NCBI RefSeq assembly: GCF_003234265.2
Contig: NZ_CP126256.1
Location: 3,162,001-3,226,000 of the forward strand
DNA: 64,000 bases
Origin: Curtobacterium sp. MCSS17_015
GTDB lineage: Bacteria > Actinomycetota > Actinomycetes > Actinomycetales > Microbacteriaceae
Direction: 5' to 3'
Shown here piece by piece: positions 35,635 to 44,638 of the stretch (positions are counted from its first letter, which is position 1; every line of letters begins with the position of its first letter). The position numbers were made by a program, and so were the translations under genes. The notes under the pieces are model-generated. The model ran no database searches, was not told where the DNA came from, and worked only from the letters and a program-made list of their open reading frames with translations.

Positions 35635-36513
35635 ATGTCCGACACCTTCGTGGGCGCCGAGCTGGCATCGCAGCCGGACTCCTGGCGCTCCGCCGCGGCC
35701 CTGCTGCCCTCGTTCATCGACGTCCTCCCCCAGCCGGGTGAGCGCGTCGCCGTCATCGGCTGTGGCACGAGCTGGTTCATCGCGATGAGCTACGCCGTCG
35801 CCCGCGAGTCCGCAGGCCTCGGGCAGACCGACGCCTTCGCCGGCTCCGAGTACCCCGCCGCGCGCCGGTACGACCGCGTCGTCACCATCTCGCGCTCGGG
35901 CACCACGACCGAGATCATCGACCTGCTGCGCGCCCTGCCCGACCAGCGGACCGTGCTCATCACGGCCGTGCCGGACAGCCCGGCCGCCGCGGACGCCGAC
36001 GACGTCGTCGCGTTGCCCTTCGCCGACGAGCGCTCCGTGGTGCAGACCCGGTTCGCCACCACGGCGCTCGCGCTGCTCCGCGCCTCCCTCGGCGACGACG
36101 TCGAGGCCCTCGCAGCCCAGGCCGAGACCGCGTTGACCCTGCCGATCGACGACCTGCTCGACGCCGAGCAGGTGACGTTCGTCGGCCGTGGCGCCGCGGT
36201 GGGTCTGACGTCCGAGGCCGCTCTGAAGACGCGCGAGGCCGCGCAGTTCTGGGCCGAGTCGTACCCCGCCATGGACTACCGCCACGGTCCGATCGCGATC
36301 GCGCAGCCCGGCCGCCTGGTCTGGTCCCTCGGCCCGGTGCCGGACGGTCTCGCCGACGAGGTCGCGGCCACCGGTGCCCGCCTCGTGCACCATGACCTCG
36401 ACCCGCTCGCCGGACTCGTCGTCGTGCACCGGTTCGCCGTCGCCCTCGCCGAGCGCCGCGGTCTCGACCCGGACCACCCGCGCTCGCTCACCCGGTCGGT
36501 CATCCTCACCTGA
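35635..36513 (+). CDS. agaS: SIS-domain sugar-phosphate isomerase/deaminase (AgaS-like)
   Basis: 292 residues with two SIS domains: VAVIGCGTSWFIAMSYAVAR and TISRSGTTTEIIDLLRAL, then VTFVGRGAAVGLTSEAALKTREAAQFWAE and the GlmS-like ESYPAMDYRHGP. In the context of a NagA-type deacetylase and a tagatose-type kinase and aldolase, the best role is galactosamine-6-phosphate deaminase/isomerase, giving tagatose-6-phosphate and ammonia. First gene of a five-gene operon; GGAAGGA lies before the ATG. A GlmS-like isomerase acting on glucosamine-6-phosphate is the alternative. Confidence 0.8.
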   Translation: MSDTFVGAELASQPDSWRSAAALLPSFIDVLPQPGERVAVIGCGTSWFIAMSYAVARESAGLGQTDAFAGSEYPAARRYDRVVTISRSGTTTEIIDLLRALPDQRTVLITAVPDSPAAADADDVVALPFADERSVVQTRFATTALALLRASLGDDVEALAAQAETALTLPIDDLLDAEQVTFVGRGAAVGLTSEAALKTREAAQFWAESYPAMDYRHGPIAIAQPGRLVWSLGPVPDGLADEVAATGARLVHHDLDPLAGLVVVHRFAVALAERRGLDPDHPRSLTRSVILT

Positions 36514-37487
36514 TGACGGCACGCGGGGCAGTGCTCGGGGTCGACGTCGGCGGCACGGGCATCAAGGCCCGACTGACCGCCGACGACGGACGGTTGCTCG
36601 ACGAGCAGCGTGTCCCGACCCCGCGAGACGACCCCGCGGCCGGGGCCCTCGCCGTCGTCGTGGCCGAGCTCGCCGTGCACGCGCGCTCGGTCGCCCGACA
36701 GCACGGCGCCGGCCTCGACGCCGTCGGCCTGGTCGTCCCCGGTGTGGTCGACGAGGCCGCCGGTCGGTCGGTGCTGTCCGTGAACCTCGGCTGGCAGGAC
36801 GTCCCCGTCCGCCAGCGGGTCGCTGCGGCCCTCCGGGCGACGGGCACCGACGTCCCGCTCGCGTTCGGCCACGACGTGCGCGCCGGGGCCCTCGCCGAGG
36901 TGCGGGCCGGCGGGCTCGACCACGGCGCGGTCGCGTTCGTCCCGGTGGGCACCGGGCTCGCGAGCGCCCTCGTCGTCGACGGGCGCGTCGTCAGCGGTGA
37001 CGGCTGGGCCGGCGAGATCGGCCAGGTCCGCATCGTCCACGGTCCGCACGCGGGCCTCCGGGTCGAGGAGGTCGCCTCGGCCGGTGCCGTCGCACGTCGG
37101 AGCGGCGTACCGACCGCGCACGCCGCGATGCTCCGCGTCCGCGCCGACGACCTCGTCGCCCGCCGGGCGTGGGACGACTGCGTCGACGTGCTCGCCGACG
37201 CGCTGGCCTGGCTGACGGCCACCGCGGGGTGTCACACCCTGGTCATCGGCGGCGGACTCGCGCAGGCCGGTCCGCTCCTGCTCGACCCCCTCACCGCGGC
37301 GCTGGGCGATCGGCTGGCCGGCGTCCGCGTCCCGGCCGTCGTCGGCGCACGGCACGGTGACACCGCCGGCGCGATCGGGGCCGCTCTCCTGGCGCAGGAG
37401 CTGCTGGACCGCGACCTCCCGAGCCACCGCCGGCAGGACGACGACCGTCCGCACCGAGACGACGGCCCGACGGCGGTGTCGGCGTGA
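36513..37487 (+). CDS. ROK-family sugar kinase
   Basis: 324-residue ASKHA-fold kinase, predicted to phosphorylate the imported amino sugar at C6. Phosphate-1 motif GVDVGGTGIKARL; adenosine motif TLVIGGGLAQAGP. The usual ROK zinc cluster (CxCGxxGCxE) is absent: the equivalent stretch reads IVHGPHAGLRVEEVASAGA. The ATG overlaps the isomerase stop (TGATG) and its stop overlaps the deacetylase start (GTGA). Confidence 0.82.
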   Translation: MTARGAVLGVDVGGTGIKARLTADDGRLLDEQRVPTPRDDPAAGALAVVVAELAVHARSVARQHGAGLDAVGLVVPGVVDEAAGRSVLSVNLGWQDVPVRQRVAAALRATGTDVPLAFGHDVRAGALAEVRAGGLDHGAVAFVPVGTGLASALVVDGRVVSGDGWAGEIGQVRIVHGPHAGLRVEEVASAGAVARRSGVPTAHAAMLRVRADDLVARRAWDDCVDVLADALAWLTATAGCHTLVIGGGLAQAGPLLLDPLTAALGDRLAGVRVPAVVGARHGDTAGAIGAALLAQELLDRDLPSHRRQDDDRPHRDDGPTAVSA

Positions 37488-38620
37488 CGACGCTCGTCCG
37501 CGCCCCACGGGTGGTCACCGCCGAACTCGACCTGGTCGACGGCTGGATCACGGTGACCGACGATCGGGTCGCCGCGGTCGGCAGCGGCCCGGCACCCTCG
37601 TGCGACCACGTGGTCGAGGCTCCCGGCACCGTCGTCCCGGGCTTCGTCGACCTCCACGCGCACGGCGCCCTCGGCCACGACTTCGCCTCGTGCTCGGCCG
37701 ACGACGCCCGCGCCGCCGTCGCGCACCACGCCGGACGCGGCACGGCACACCTCGTCGCCTCGATCGCGACCGGGACGGTGCCGGACACGGTCGCCGCACT
37801 CCACCGCCTCGGACCGCTCGTCACCGACGGCACGCTCGCCGGCCTGCACCTCGAGGGGCCGTGGCTCGCGCCCGCCCGCCGCGGCGCGCATGCGGTCGCC
37901 CTGCTGCACCCGCCGACCGCCGCCGAGGTCGACCTCCTGATCGACGCCGGAGGCCCAGCCCTCCGGGTGGTCACGCTCGCCCCCGAACTCCCTGGTGCGA
38001 TCGACGCGATCCGCCGCCTGGTCGACGCCGGGATCGTCGCCGCGATCGGCCACACCGACGCCGACAGCGAGCAGGTGCAGCGAGCGACCGACGCCGGCGC
38101 CACCCTGGTCACCCACCTCTTCAACGGCATGCCCCCGCTGCACCACCGTGTGCCCGGTCCGGTCGGGGTCGCCCTGACCGACGACCGGCTGACCGTGGAG
38201 TGCATCGTCGACGGCCACCACCTGGACCCGGTCGCCGTCGACCTGGTCCGCCGCACCGCCGGTGACCGCCTGGTGTTCGTCTCGGACGCGATGGCCGCCA
38301 CCGGCTGCGCCGACGGCGCCTACCGGATCGCCGGATCCGACGTCGTCGTCGAGGGCGGTGTCGCGATGCTCGCCGACCGGTCCTCGCTGGCCGGCAGCAC
38401 CATCACCGTCGGCGACGCCGTCGCCCGGGTCCTCGCCGCTCGTCCCGGGGGTCGGCCCGGTCGTGCTCGTCCTGACGACGTCCGGGAGGCCGTGGCCGCC
38501 TCGTCCGTCCGGGCCTCCGCGGTGCTCGGCCTGCGTCCACCCCTCACCGTCGGCGCCGCCGCCGACCTGGTCGTCCTCGACCCTGAGGGCCGCCCCACCG
38601 TCCTGGAGGTCCCCGCGTGA
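37484..38620 (+). CDS. nagA: N-acetylhexosamine-6-phosphate deacetylase (NagA/AgaA family)
   Basis: 378-residue amidohydrolase removing acetate from N-acetylgalactosamine- or N-acetylglucosamine-6-phosphate. Metal and substrate motifs: VDLHAHGALGHDF, LHLEGPW, IGHTDADSEQ, VTHLFNGMPPLHHR, and catalytic Asp in FVSDAMAATGC. Standard length. GTG start overlapping the kinase stop. Neighbouring tagatose-type genes favour the galactosamine series. Confidence 0.88.
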   Translation: MTTLVRAPRVVTAELDLVDGWITVTDDRVAAVGSGPAPSCDHVVEAPGTVVPGFVDLHAHGALGHDFASCSADDARAAVAHHAGRGTAHLVASIATGTVPDTVAALHRLGPLVTDGTLAGLHLEGPWLAPARRGAHAVALLHPPTAAEVDLLIDAGGPALRVVTLAPELPGAIDAIRRLVDAGIVAAIGHTDADSEQVQRATDAGATLVTHLFNGMPPLHHRVPGPVGVALTDDRLTVECIVDGHHLDPVAVDLVRRTAGDRLVFVSDAMAATGCADGAYRIAGSDVVVEGGVAMLADRSSLAGSTITVGDAVARVLAARPGGRPGRARPDDVREAVAASSVRASAVLGLRPPLTVGAAADLVVLDPEGRPTVLEVPA

Positions 38621-39582
38621 TCGTCGTCCTCACCCCGAACCCGGCGGTCGACGTCACCTACCGCGTCGCCGAACAGGCCGTGGGGGTGACCCAGCGCGTG
38701 CTCGACGTCGCCCGCCGACCGGGCGGGAAGGGCGTCAACGTGGCCCGGGTGCTCCACGCGGCGGGCGTGGAGACGACGTCGGTCCTGCCGCTCGGCGGCA
38801 CCACCGGCTCCTGGACGGCCGCGGCACTGCAGCGCGACGGGCTCACGACGACGGCCGTGCCGGTCGCCGGGGACACACGGACCACGGTGACGGTCGTCGA
38901 CGACCTCGCGCACCCGACCATGTACGGCGAACCCGGCCCCGCGGTCACCGCGGACGAATGGGCTGCGGTGGGCGTCGCGGTGCGCGCGACCTGGGCCGCC
39001 GCGTCCGCATTCGTCGTGTCCGGGTCCCTCCCGCGCGGCACCGATCCCCGCGTGGTCCGCCCCTGGGTCAGCGGCGCGGTCGACGCGGGGGTGCTGGTCG
39101 TGGCCGACCTGTCCGGTCCGGCGCTGCTCGAGGCCGCGTCCGCGGGCGCCACGATCTGCAAGCCGAACCGCGACGAGCTCCTCGACGCCACCGGTGCCCC
39201 GGACGAGCGGGCCGGCGCCCTCGACCTGCTCGCACGCGGAGCCGCGGTCGTCGTCGTCTCCGCGGGCTCCGCGGGCATCAGCGCGCACACGCGGGACGGG
39301 GTCGTCTCCGTCGCGGCGGTCCCCGACGTCCACGGCAACCCGACCGGCGCGGGCGACGCCGCCACGGCCGGGCTCGTCCTCGCGCTCACGGCGCCCGACG
39401 GCCGCCGCACGACGGATGCCCAGGCGCCGGACCCCCTCGGACACGACGTCCTCCGGCACGCCCTGCGCAGCGCAGCGGCGTACGGCGCCGCCGCGGTCCT
39501 GCGCCCCGTCGCGGGCGAGGTCGACCGCGACGCCGTCGACCGATTCCTGACCCAGCTCGACCGAACCGGGAGCTCCACATGA
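38617..39582 (+). CDS. PfkB-family hexose-phosphate kinase (tagatose-6-P or fructose-1-P kinase)
   Basis: 321 residues of the 1-phosphofructokinase/LacC group. N-terminal signature VVLTPNPAVDVTYRV, PGGKGVNVARVLH substrate loop, VSGSLPRG, and the PfkB signature HGNPTGAGDAATAGL with the catalytic Asp of GAGD. In this operon it should phosphorylate tagatose-6-phosphate to the 1,6-bisphosphate. GTG start overlapping nagA by four bases. Fructose-1-phosphate kinase cannot be excluded by sequence, but no PTS gene is near. Confidence 0.85.
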   Translation: MIVVLTPNPAVDVTYRVAEQAVGVTQRVLDVARRPGGKGVNVARVLHAAGVETTSVLPLGGTTGSWTAAALQRDGLTTTAVPVAGDTRTTVTVVDDLAHPTMYGEPGPAVTADEWAAVGVAVRATWAAASAFVVSGSLPRGTDPRVVRPWVSGAVDAGVLVVADLSGPALLEAASAGATICKPNRDELLDATGAPDERAGALDLLARGAAVVVVSAGSAGISAHTRDGVVSVAAVPDVHGNPTGAGDAATAGLVLALTAPDGRRTTDAQAPDPLGHDVLRHALRSAAAYGAAAVLRPVAGEVDRDAVDRFLTQLDRTGSST

Positions 39583-40415
39583 CCACCGCCCTCGCCCTCA
39601 CCGGGCTCCTCGACACCGCCCGCACCGCCCATCGGGGCGTCGGCGCCTTCAACGTCGTCCTCCTCGAGCACGCCGAGGCCATCGTGGCCGGTGCCGAACG
39701 GGCCGCACTGCCCGTCGTCCTGCAGATCAGCGAGAACTGCATCCGCTACCACGGCGGGCTGACGCCGATCGTCACCGCGACCCAAGCCGTCGCGCGGGCC
39801 GCCGACGTCGAGGTCCTGGTGCACCTCGACCACATCGAGGACCGAGCACTCGTCCACGCCGGGATCGCCCTCGGCGTCGACTCAGTCATGTTCGACGGCT
39901 CGCATCTGGACCACGACGCCAACGTCGCGGCGACCCGGGAGCTGGCCGACGCGTGCCACGCCGCCGGGATCGCTATCGAGGCGGAGCTCGGCGAGGTCGG
40001 CGGCAAGGACGGTGTGCACGCACCCGGTGTCCGGACCGACCCGGACGAGGCCGCCGCGTTCGTCGACGCCACCGGCGTCGACGCCCTGGCGGTCGCGGTC
40101 GGGACCTCACACGCGATGCAGACCCGCGAGGCGTCCGTCGACCGGGACCTCGTCGAGCGGCTGCGGGCCTCCGTCCCGGTGCCGCTCGTGCTGCACGGCT
40201 CGTCGGGCCTGTCGGACGAGGAGCTCCGTGGGGCGGTCCGGGCCGGCATGACGAAGGTCAACATCTCGACGCACCTGAACGGCTTGTTCACCCGGGCCCT
40301 GCGCGACGTGCTCGACGAACGGCCGGACCTGGTCGACCCGCGCCGCTACGTCGCCGCGGGTCGGGACGCCGTGGCCGCGGAGACCTCGCGGCTGCTCGCG
40401 CTGCTCGCCGGGTGA
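39579..40415 (+). CDS. Class II aldolase, tagatose-bisphosphate type (GatY/AgaY-like)
   Basis: 278-residue zinc aldolase cleaving a ketohexose bisphosphate to glyceraldehyde-3-phosphate and dihydroxyacetone phosphate. Motifs: GAFNVVLLEHAEAIV, VHLDHIED (His82-Leu-Asp84-His85, metal and acid/base), EAELGEVGGKDG, VGTSHAM, LHGSSGL, TKVNISTHLN. Last gene of the operon; ATG overlaps the kinase stop. Completes a GalNAc-to-triose route. Confidence 0.88.
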   Translation: MTTALALTGLLDTARTAHRGVGAFNVVLLEHAEAIVAGAERAALPVVLQISENCIRYHGGLTPIVTATQAVARAADVEVLVHLDHIEDRALVHAGIALGVDSVMFDGSHLDHDANVAATRELADACHAAGIAIEAELGEVGGKDGVHAPGVRTDPDEAAAFVDATGVDALAVAVGTSHAMQTREASVDRDLVERLRASVPVPLVLHGSSGLSDEELRGAVRAGMTKVNISTHLNGLFTRALRDVLDERPDLVDPRRYVAAGRDAVAAETSRLLALLAG

Positions 40416-40424
40416 GCCGGGTGG

Positions 40425-40445
40425 CCCGGGGCGCTCAGCCCCGGG
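40425..40445. terminator. Compact bidirectional hairpin between convergent genes
   Basis: Stem CCCGGGGC (40425-40432) with GCCCCGGG (40438-40445), five-base loop. It lies between the aldolase stop and, overlapping, the last codons of the convergent protease gene; only 19 bases separate the two coding regions. Confidence 0.6.
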
Positions 40446-42744
40446 TCCCGCTCTTCCAGATCACGGTCGACCCCTTCCGCAGCACGAGGTTGCCGTCCGA
40501 CTGCATCCGCAGGACCACGCCGGACCCCCCGCGCTTCCCCGTGGCCGTGGACCACCGGGTCTGACCGAACGGCCCCGCGAGCACCAGGTCGCCGTTCGAC
40601 AGCAGCAGGAGGGACGCGCCCTGTCCGCCGCCGGACTTCCGGAAGAGCACCCGGCTGCCGGAGCCGAGGACGAGGCTCCCGTCGGATCGCACACTGAGCC
40701 GTCGGGTGCCGGACGTGCCGTCTCGTAGGGACTGGCCGGCGACGAGCGTGGCCCCGGGGACGAGCCGGTCGGCACCGGGGGCCTTGTTGCGCCACAGCAC
40801 GGCGCCGTTCCGTGCGGTCACCCGGACGTCGCCGGCGTCGTCGACCGTCAGGCGGGCGCCACCGGAGGTGGTCGTCGCCGTCGTGGACCAGAGGACCGCA
40901 CCGGACGGAGCCACGACGGAGAGCCGCCCGCGGCTGTCGAGGCGGAACCCGGCGCCCTCGGCCCGACCGCTGCTCTGCCAGAGGCGTCGGCCGTTGCCCC
41001 ACTCGACCAGGGAGCCGTCGACCTGCATGTCGAGCCAGTACTGGCCGTTCGGGGAGTGGATCGACGTCCCGGACGGCACGGTCCCGGTCCCCGAGACAAC
41101 GGACGTGGCGTCCGCTCCCGCCGCGGCCGCGGTGGTGGTCGGTCGCGTGCAGTCCGCCGCGGTGGGGAGCAGTCGGCCGAGGGTGGACCAGTTCGGCGAG
41201 CCGAGCCCGGTCGCCGCGTCCCAACCCCGGGCAGCGCGCAACGTGCCGTTGCTGCCGGAGGTGACGTCGCGGAACGCCGTCGGGTTCGCGTACAGCGCCT
41301 GGTGCACGTCGCCGACGCCGGCTGCGCATCCGCGTGCGGTCAGTGCGACGGCGAGCTGCCCGGCGAGCACCGGGGACGCCAGGCTCGTGCCACCGCCGAG
41401 CACGAAGCCGCGCGCCGTGGACATGTAGACCGCGGGTCCCTTCGCGGGGTCGGCGAGCGCCGCGACGTCGGGCAGCATGCGCTTCGCACCGCTGATGCCG
41501 GTCTGCCACGCGGGCCGGGCGTAGGCCGCAGAGGGACCGCCACCGCCGGCGCCGAGGGAGTTCGACCACCCGGCCTCCGTCCAACCGGTCTTCGTCCTCG
41601 TGAGGGACGTGCCACCCACGGCGACGACCGCGGGTGAGGACGCCGGGTACGAGACGTCGCGGATGGTCGTCGTCGGGCCGGTCGGGCACTGCGCGCCGTC
41701 GTCCCCGGTCGCGGCGAAGACGGTGGCACCGGCTGCGACGATCCGCGAGAGCGCCGCGTCGAGCGCCGCCCGCGCTCCGGCCGGGGTCCGCGTCTCACAG
41801 CTGCCCCACGAGATGCTCACCGCCGTGATGCCCGCGGTGCGGACCTCGTCGGCGATGCGGCTGTAGGCGTCGTAGCTGCCCTGGAACGAGTTCTGCGTGA
41901 CGTACACGCGCTGCCGGGCGCCGGGCGCAACCGCGAGCAGCGCCTGCTGGTCGAGCGCGACCTCGTTCTCGCCCTGGTTGCCGTCACCCTTGTGCGGGTC
42001 GGCACCGTCGACCGCGATCTGGTCGAGCGCGGGGAGCTTCCGTCCGGTCACCGCGGCGTAGGCGCTGAGGTCGTTGCGGTCCCAGCCGGAGAACTGCACG
42101 GTCGCGATGGTCGCACCGGTACCCGCGGTGGCCGACCCGGAGGACCGGTACGCGCTCGCCAGGTCGGCGGGGGCGTACCCGCCGGGGACGGCCGCGTGGG
42201 CCAGTGCCGGGCGGGTGTCGAGCCCGAGCACGGAGACCACGGCGCCGTCGAAGGCCCGTGGCAGGGTCGGCTCGGCGACGGGGTGCATGCCGTCACCGGT
42301 GCCGACCAGTTCGACCCCGAACAGGGCCTCGGCCTGGGCAGCGGTGCCGTGTGCCTCGACCTCCCACGTGTCCGGGTCGGTCACGGTGAAGCCCGCACCC
42401 GTCAGCACGGCGCGGGCGCGCGACCGGGCGTCGTCGACGGGGGCGACCGCCTCCACCGCCGCAGCACGCTGATCGGCGGTGTCACCCGTGGTCGACACCG
42501 GCAGGGCGGCGAGGGCGGCCGGGTCGACCGGGCGGAGGACCAGCGTCAGGTCGACCGGGGTGTCGTCGGGGGTCGCACCGGCCGTCGGGTCGGACGGCGC
42601 CGGCACACCACCGGCGGCCGGATCAGCAGGCGCGGTGGGCACGGTGGCGCTGGGCTGCGCCTGCGCGGGGAGGCCCGTGCCGGTGACGGCGAGCGCCACC
42701 ACGACGGCGGTGGCGGCGAGGAGGGTCGGCGTGCGGGGTGACAT
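40435..42744 (-). CDS. Secreted S53 (sedolisin) serine protease with C-terminal lectin-like repeats
   Basis: 769 residues. A signal peptide ends near AQAQ (about residue 28), and a pro-kumamolisin activation domain follows (about 65-185). The catalytic domain has Glu261 and Asp265 in GENEVALDQQ and nucleophile Ser454 in GGGTSLASPV, the E-x3-D...S arrangement of sedolisins; ATGDDGAQC gives the oxyanion Asp. From about residue 545 to the end are bulb-type (B_lectin-like) repeats such as GQYWLDMQVDGSLVEWGNGR and RMQSDGNLVLRKGSTVIWKS. Likely an acid-active secreted protease that binds a polysaccharide or cell wall. Confidence 0.88.
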   Translation of the reverse strand: MSPRTPTLLAATAVVVALAVTGTGLPAQAQPSATVPTAPADPAAGGVPAPSDPTAGATPDDTPVDLTLVLRPVDPAALAALPVSTTGDTADQRAAAVEAVAPVDDARSRARAVLTGAGFTVTDPDTWEVEAHGTAAQAEALFGVELVGTGDGMHPVAEPTLPRAFDGAVVSVLGLDTRPALAHAAVPGGYAPADLASAYRSSGSATAGTGATIATVQFSGWDRNDLSAYAAVTGRKLPALDQIAVDGADPHKGDGNQGENEVALDQQALLAVAPGARQRVYVTQNSFQGSYDAYSRIADEVRTAGITAVSISWGSCETRTPAGARAALDAALSRIVAAGATVFAATGDDGAQCPTGPTTTIRDVSYPASSPAVVAVGGTSLTRTKTGWTEAGWSNSLGAGGGGPSAAYARPAWQTGISGAKRMLPDVAALADPAKGPAVYMSTARGFVLGGGTSLASPVLAGQLAVALTARGCAAGVGDVHQALYANPTAFRDVTSGSNGTLRAARGWDAATGLGSPNWSTLGRLLPTAADCTRPTTTAAAAGADATSVVSGTGTVPSGTSIHSPNGQYWLDMQVDGSLVEWGNGRRLWQSSGRAEGAGFRLDSRGRLSVVAPSGAVLWSTTATTTSGGARLTVDDAGDVRVTARNGAVLWRNKAPGADRLVPGATLVAGQSLRDGTSGTRRLSVRSDGSLVLGSGSRVLFRKSGGGQGASLLLLSNGDLVLAGPFGQTRWSTATGKRGGSGVVLRMQSDGNLVLRKGSTVIWKSGTRG

Positions 42745-42874
42745 CAACGATCGCTTCCGGGGGTCGGAGACGACGGCCGTCCCGGGCCGCCGGTCCGCTC
42801 GGTGACGGACGTTGCACGCTAACCCGGGGTGGCACGGGTGCCGCAGCCCCAGTTCCGGGGACCGCGGCGGGAGT

Positions 42875-44272
42875 TCAGCAGAGCGGGACGTTCACCGCGA
42901 GGCCGCCCATCGCGGTCTCCTTGTACTTCGTCGACATGTCGGCACCGGTCTGCCGCATCGTCTCGACGACCTGGTCGAGCGACACGTGGTGCACCCCGTC
43001 GCCGCGCAGGGCCATCCGGGCGGCGTTCACGGCCTTGTTCGCGGCGATGGCGTTCCGCTCGATGCACGGGATCTGCACGAGGCCGCCGATCGGGTCGCAG
43101 GTCAGCCCGAGGTTGTGCTCCATCGCGATCTCGGCCGCGTTCTCGACCTGCTCCGGGGTGCCGCCGAGGACCTCGGCGAGCCCGGCCGCCGCCATCGAGG
43201 CAGCGGACCCGACCTCGCCCTGGCAGCCGACCTCGGCTCCGGAGATCGACGCCCGCTCCTTGTAGATCGAGCCGATCGCACCGGCGGTGAGCAGGAACCG
43301 CACGACTGCGTCGTCCCGTTCCGTCCGGGACCCGCGTGCGACCGGTCCGACGTAGGTCAGTGCGTAGGCGAGCACCGCGGGGATGATCCCGGCAGCACCG
43401 TTCGTCGGCGCGGTGACGACGCGACCGCCCGAGGCGTTCTCCTCGTTGACCGCCATCGCGGTGAGGTTCACCCACTCCATCGCGAAGAGCGGGTCGTGGT
43501 CCGGGTCGTCGCGGGTGAGCTGCTCGTACCAGTCGGCGGCGCGACGCCGGACCTCGAGTCCACCGGGGAGCGTGCCGGTGCGGCGGACGCTGCGCTCGAC
43601 GCAGTCCTCCATCACGGCGTGGATGCGCAGGAGTCCGGCACGGACCTCGTCCTCGGTGCGGCTCGCGGTCTCGTTGGCGAGCGCCACACCGCTGACCGGG
43701 AGGCCCGCGGTCGCGCATGCGGACAGCAGCTCGGCTCCGCTGGAGAAGGGGTGGGGCACCGCGTCGGTCTCCACGGGGATCGCGGTGCCGGCGACGTCCT
43801 CGCCCGGCTCCTCGTCCCCGTCGCGGGCGATGAACCCGCCGCCGATCGAGTAGTACGTCTCGACCGCGGTCTCGGTCCCGGTCGCGTCGAACGTCCGGAG
43901 GCGCATCGCGTTCGGGTGCCGGGGCAACATCGTCAACGGGTGCAGCACGATGTCGTCGAGCCGGAAGGGGACGGCGGTCCCGCCCGCCAGGGTTAGTCTG
44001 CCGGTGGACTCGAGGGCGTCGAGCGCGGCCGTCATCACGTCGGGGTCGACGTCCTCGGGTCGGTGCCCCATGAGCCCGACCGCGACGGCGCCGAGCGTCC
44101 CGTGTCCGCGACCGGTCGAGGCGAGCGAGCCGTAGAGGTCGACGCGGATCGTGTCGACGGGGCCGTCCGCCATGCGCGCGGCGAACTCGGCGGCGGCGCG
44201 CATCGGTCCCACGGTGTGGGAGCTCGACGGGCCGACACCGATGCTGAACAGCTCGAAGACGGAGACCGGCAC
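42875..44272 (-). CDS. sdaA: L-serine ammonia-lyase, single-chain iron-sulfur type
   Basis: 465 residues; deaminates L-serine to pyruvate and ammonia. The beta domain starts [25 protein letters not shown]. The alpha domain has the [4Fe-4S] ligands Cys350 (VGCQGEVGS), Cys392 (LTCDPIGG) and Cys403 (IPCIER), and the protein ends in Cys (VNVPLC), matching the tail cysteine that enters the active site in characterised type 2 enzymes. GTG start with TAGGCT seven bases upstream (44280-44285): leaderless. Confidence 0.94.
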   Translation of the reverse strand: MPVSVFELFSIGVGPSSSHTVGPMRAAAEFAARMADGPVDTIRVDLYGSLASTGRGHGTLGAVAVGLMGHRPEDVDPDVMTAALDALESTGRLTLAGGTAVPFRLDDIVLHPLTMLPRHPNAMRLRTFDATGTETAVETYYSIGGGFIARDGDEEPGEDVAGTAIPVETDAVPHPFSSGAELLSACATAGLPVSGVALANETASRTEDEVRAGLLRIHAVMEDCVERSVRRTGTLPGGLEVRRRAADWYEQLTRDDPDHDPLFAMEWVNLTAMAVNEENASGGRVVTAPTNGAAGIIPAVLAYALTYVGPVARGSRTERDDAVVRFLLTAGAIGSIYKERASISGAEVGCQGEVGSAASMAAAGLAEVLGGTPEQVENAAEIAMEHNLGLTCDPIGGLVQIPCIERNAIAANKAVNAARMALRGDGVHHVSLDQVVETMRQTGADMSTKYKETAMGGLAVNVPLC

Positions 44273-44338
44273 GACGGCGAGCCTACGCCGTCCGGACGGG
44301 TCGGCCAGTGTCGGCGTTCCGCTCCCCGGGTGGCACCC

Positions 44339-44533
44339 TCAGCGACGGGCGCCCTGCGTCGGCATCACGACCCAGAGCACCACGTAGGCGATCCAGAGCG
44401 GCCCGGGGAACAGGCTGAGCAGGACCCAGAGCACGCGGACGGCGGTGCGGGACCAACCGAAGCGGTCGGCGATGCCGGCGCAGACCCCGGCGAGCATGCG
44501 ACCGGAGCGGGGACGGTGGAGTGTGTTCGTCAT
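44339..44533 (-). CDS. PspC-domain small membrane protein
   Basis: 64 residues: TLHRPRSGRMLAGVCAGIAD is the PspC signature, followed by a hydrophobic helix (AVRVLWVLLSLFPGPLWIAY) ending VVMPTQ. Possible envelope-stress role. ATG at 44533 preceded by TAGCGT at seven bases, so leaderless; upstream in-frame sequence is not family-like. Confidence 0.85.
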   Translation of the reverse strand: MTNTLHRPRSGRMLAGVCAGIADRFGWSRTAVRVLWVLLSLFPGPLWIAYVVLWVVMPTQGARR

Positions 44534-44591
44534 GTCCCCGACGCTACGGGGTCGCGCTGCGCGGCGGCAGCCGGGCCGCACCCGGCTCGAG

Positions 44592-44609
44592 GGTGGGGGC
44601 AACCCCACC
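44592..44609 (-). terminator. GNRA-capped hairpin after the oxidoreductase
   Basis: GGTGGGG (44592-44598) pairs with CCCCACC (44603-44609) around a GCAA loop on the plus strand. It lies 30 bases past the stop of the leftward oxidoreductase. A CGGGCCTCCC 10-mer lies between (44619-44628). Confidence 0.5.
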
Positions 44610-44638
44610 AGCGCTGGACGGGCCTCCCGGCAGTCGCC

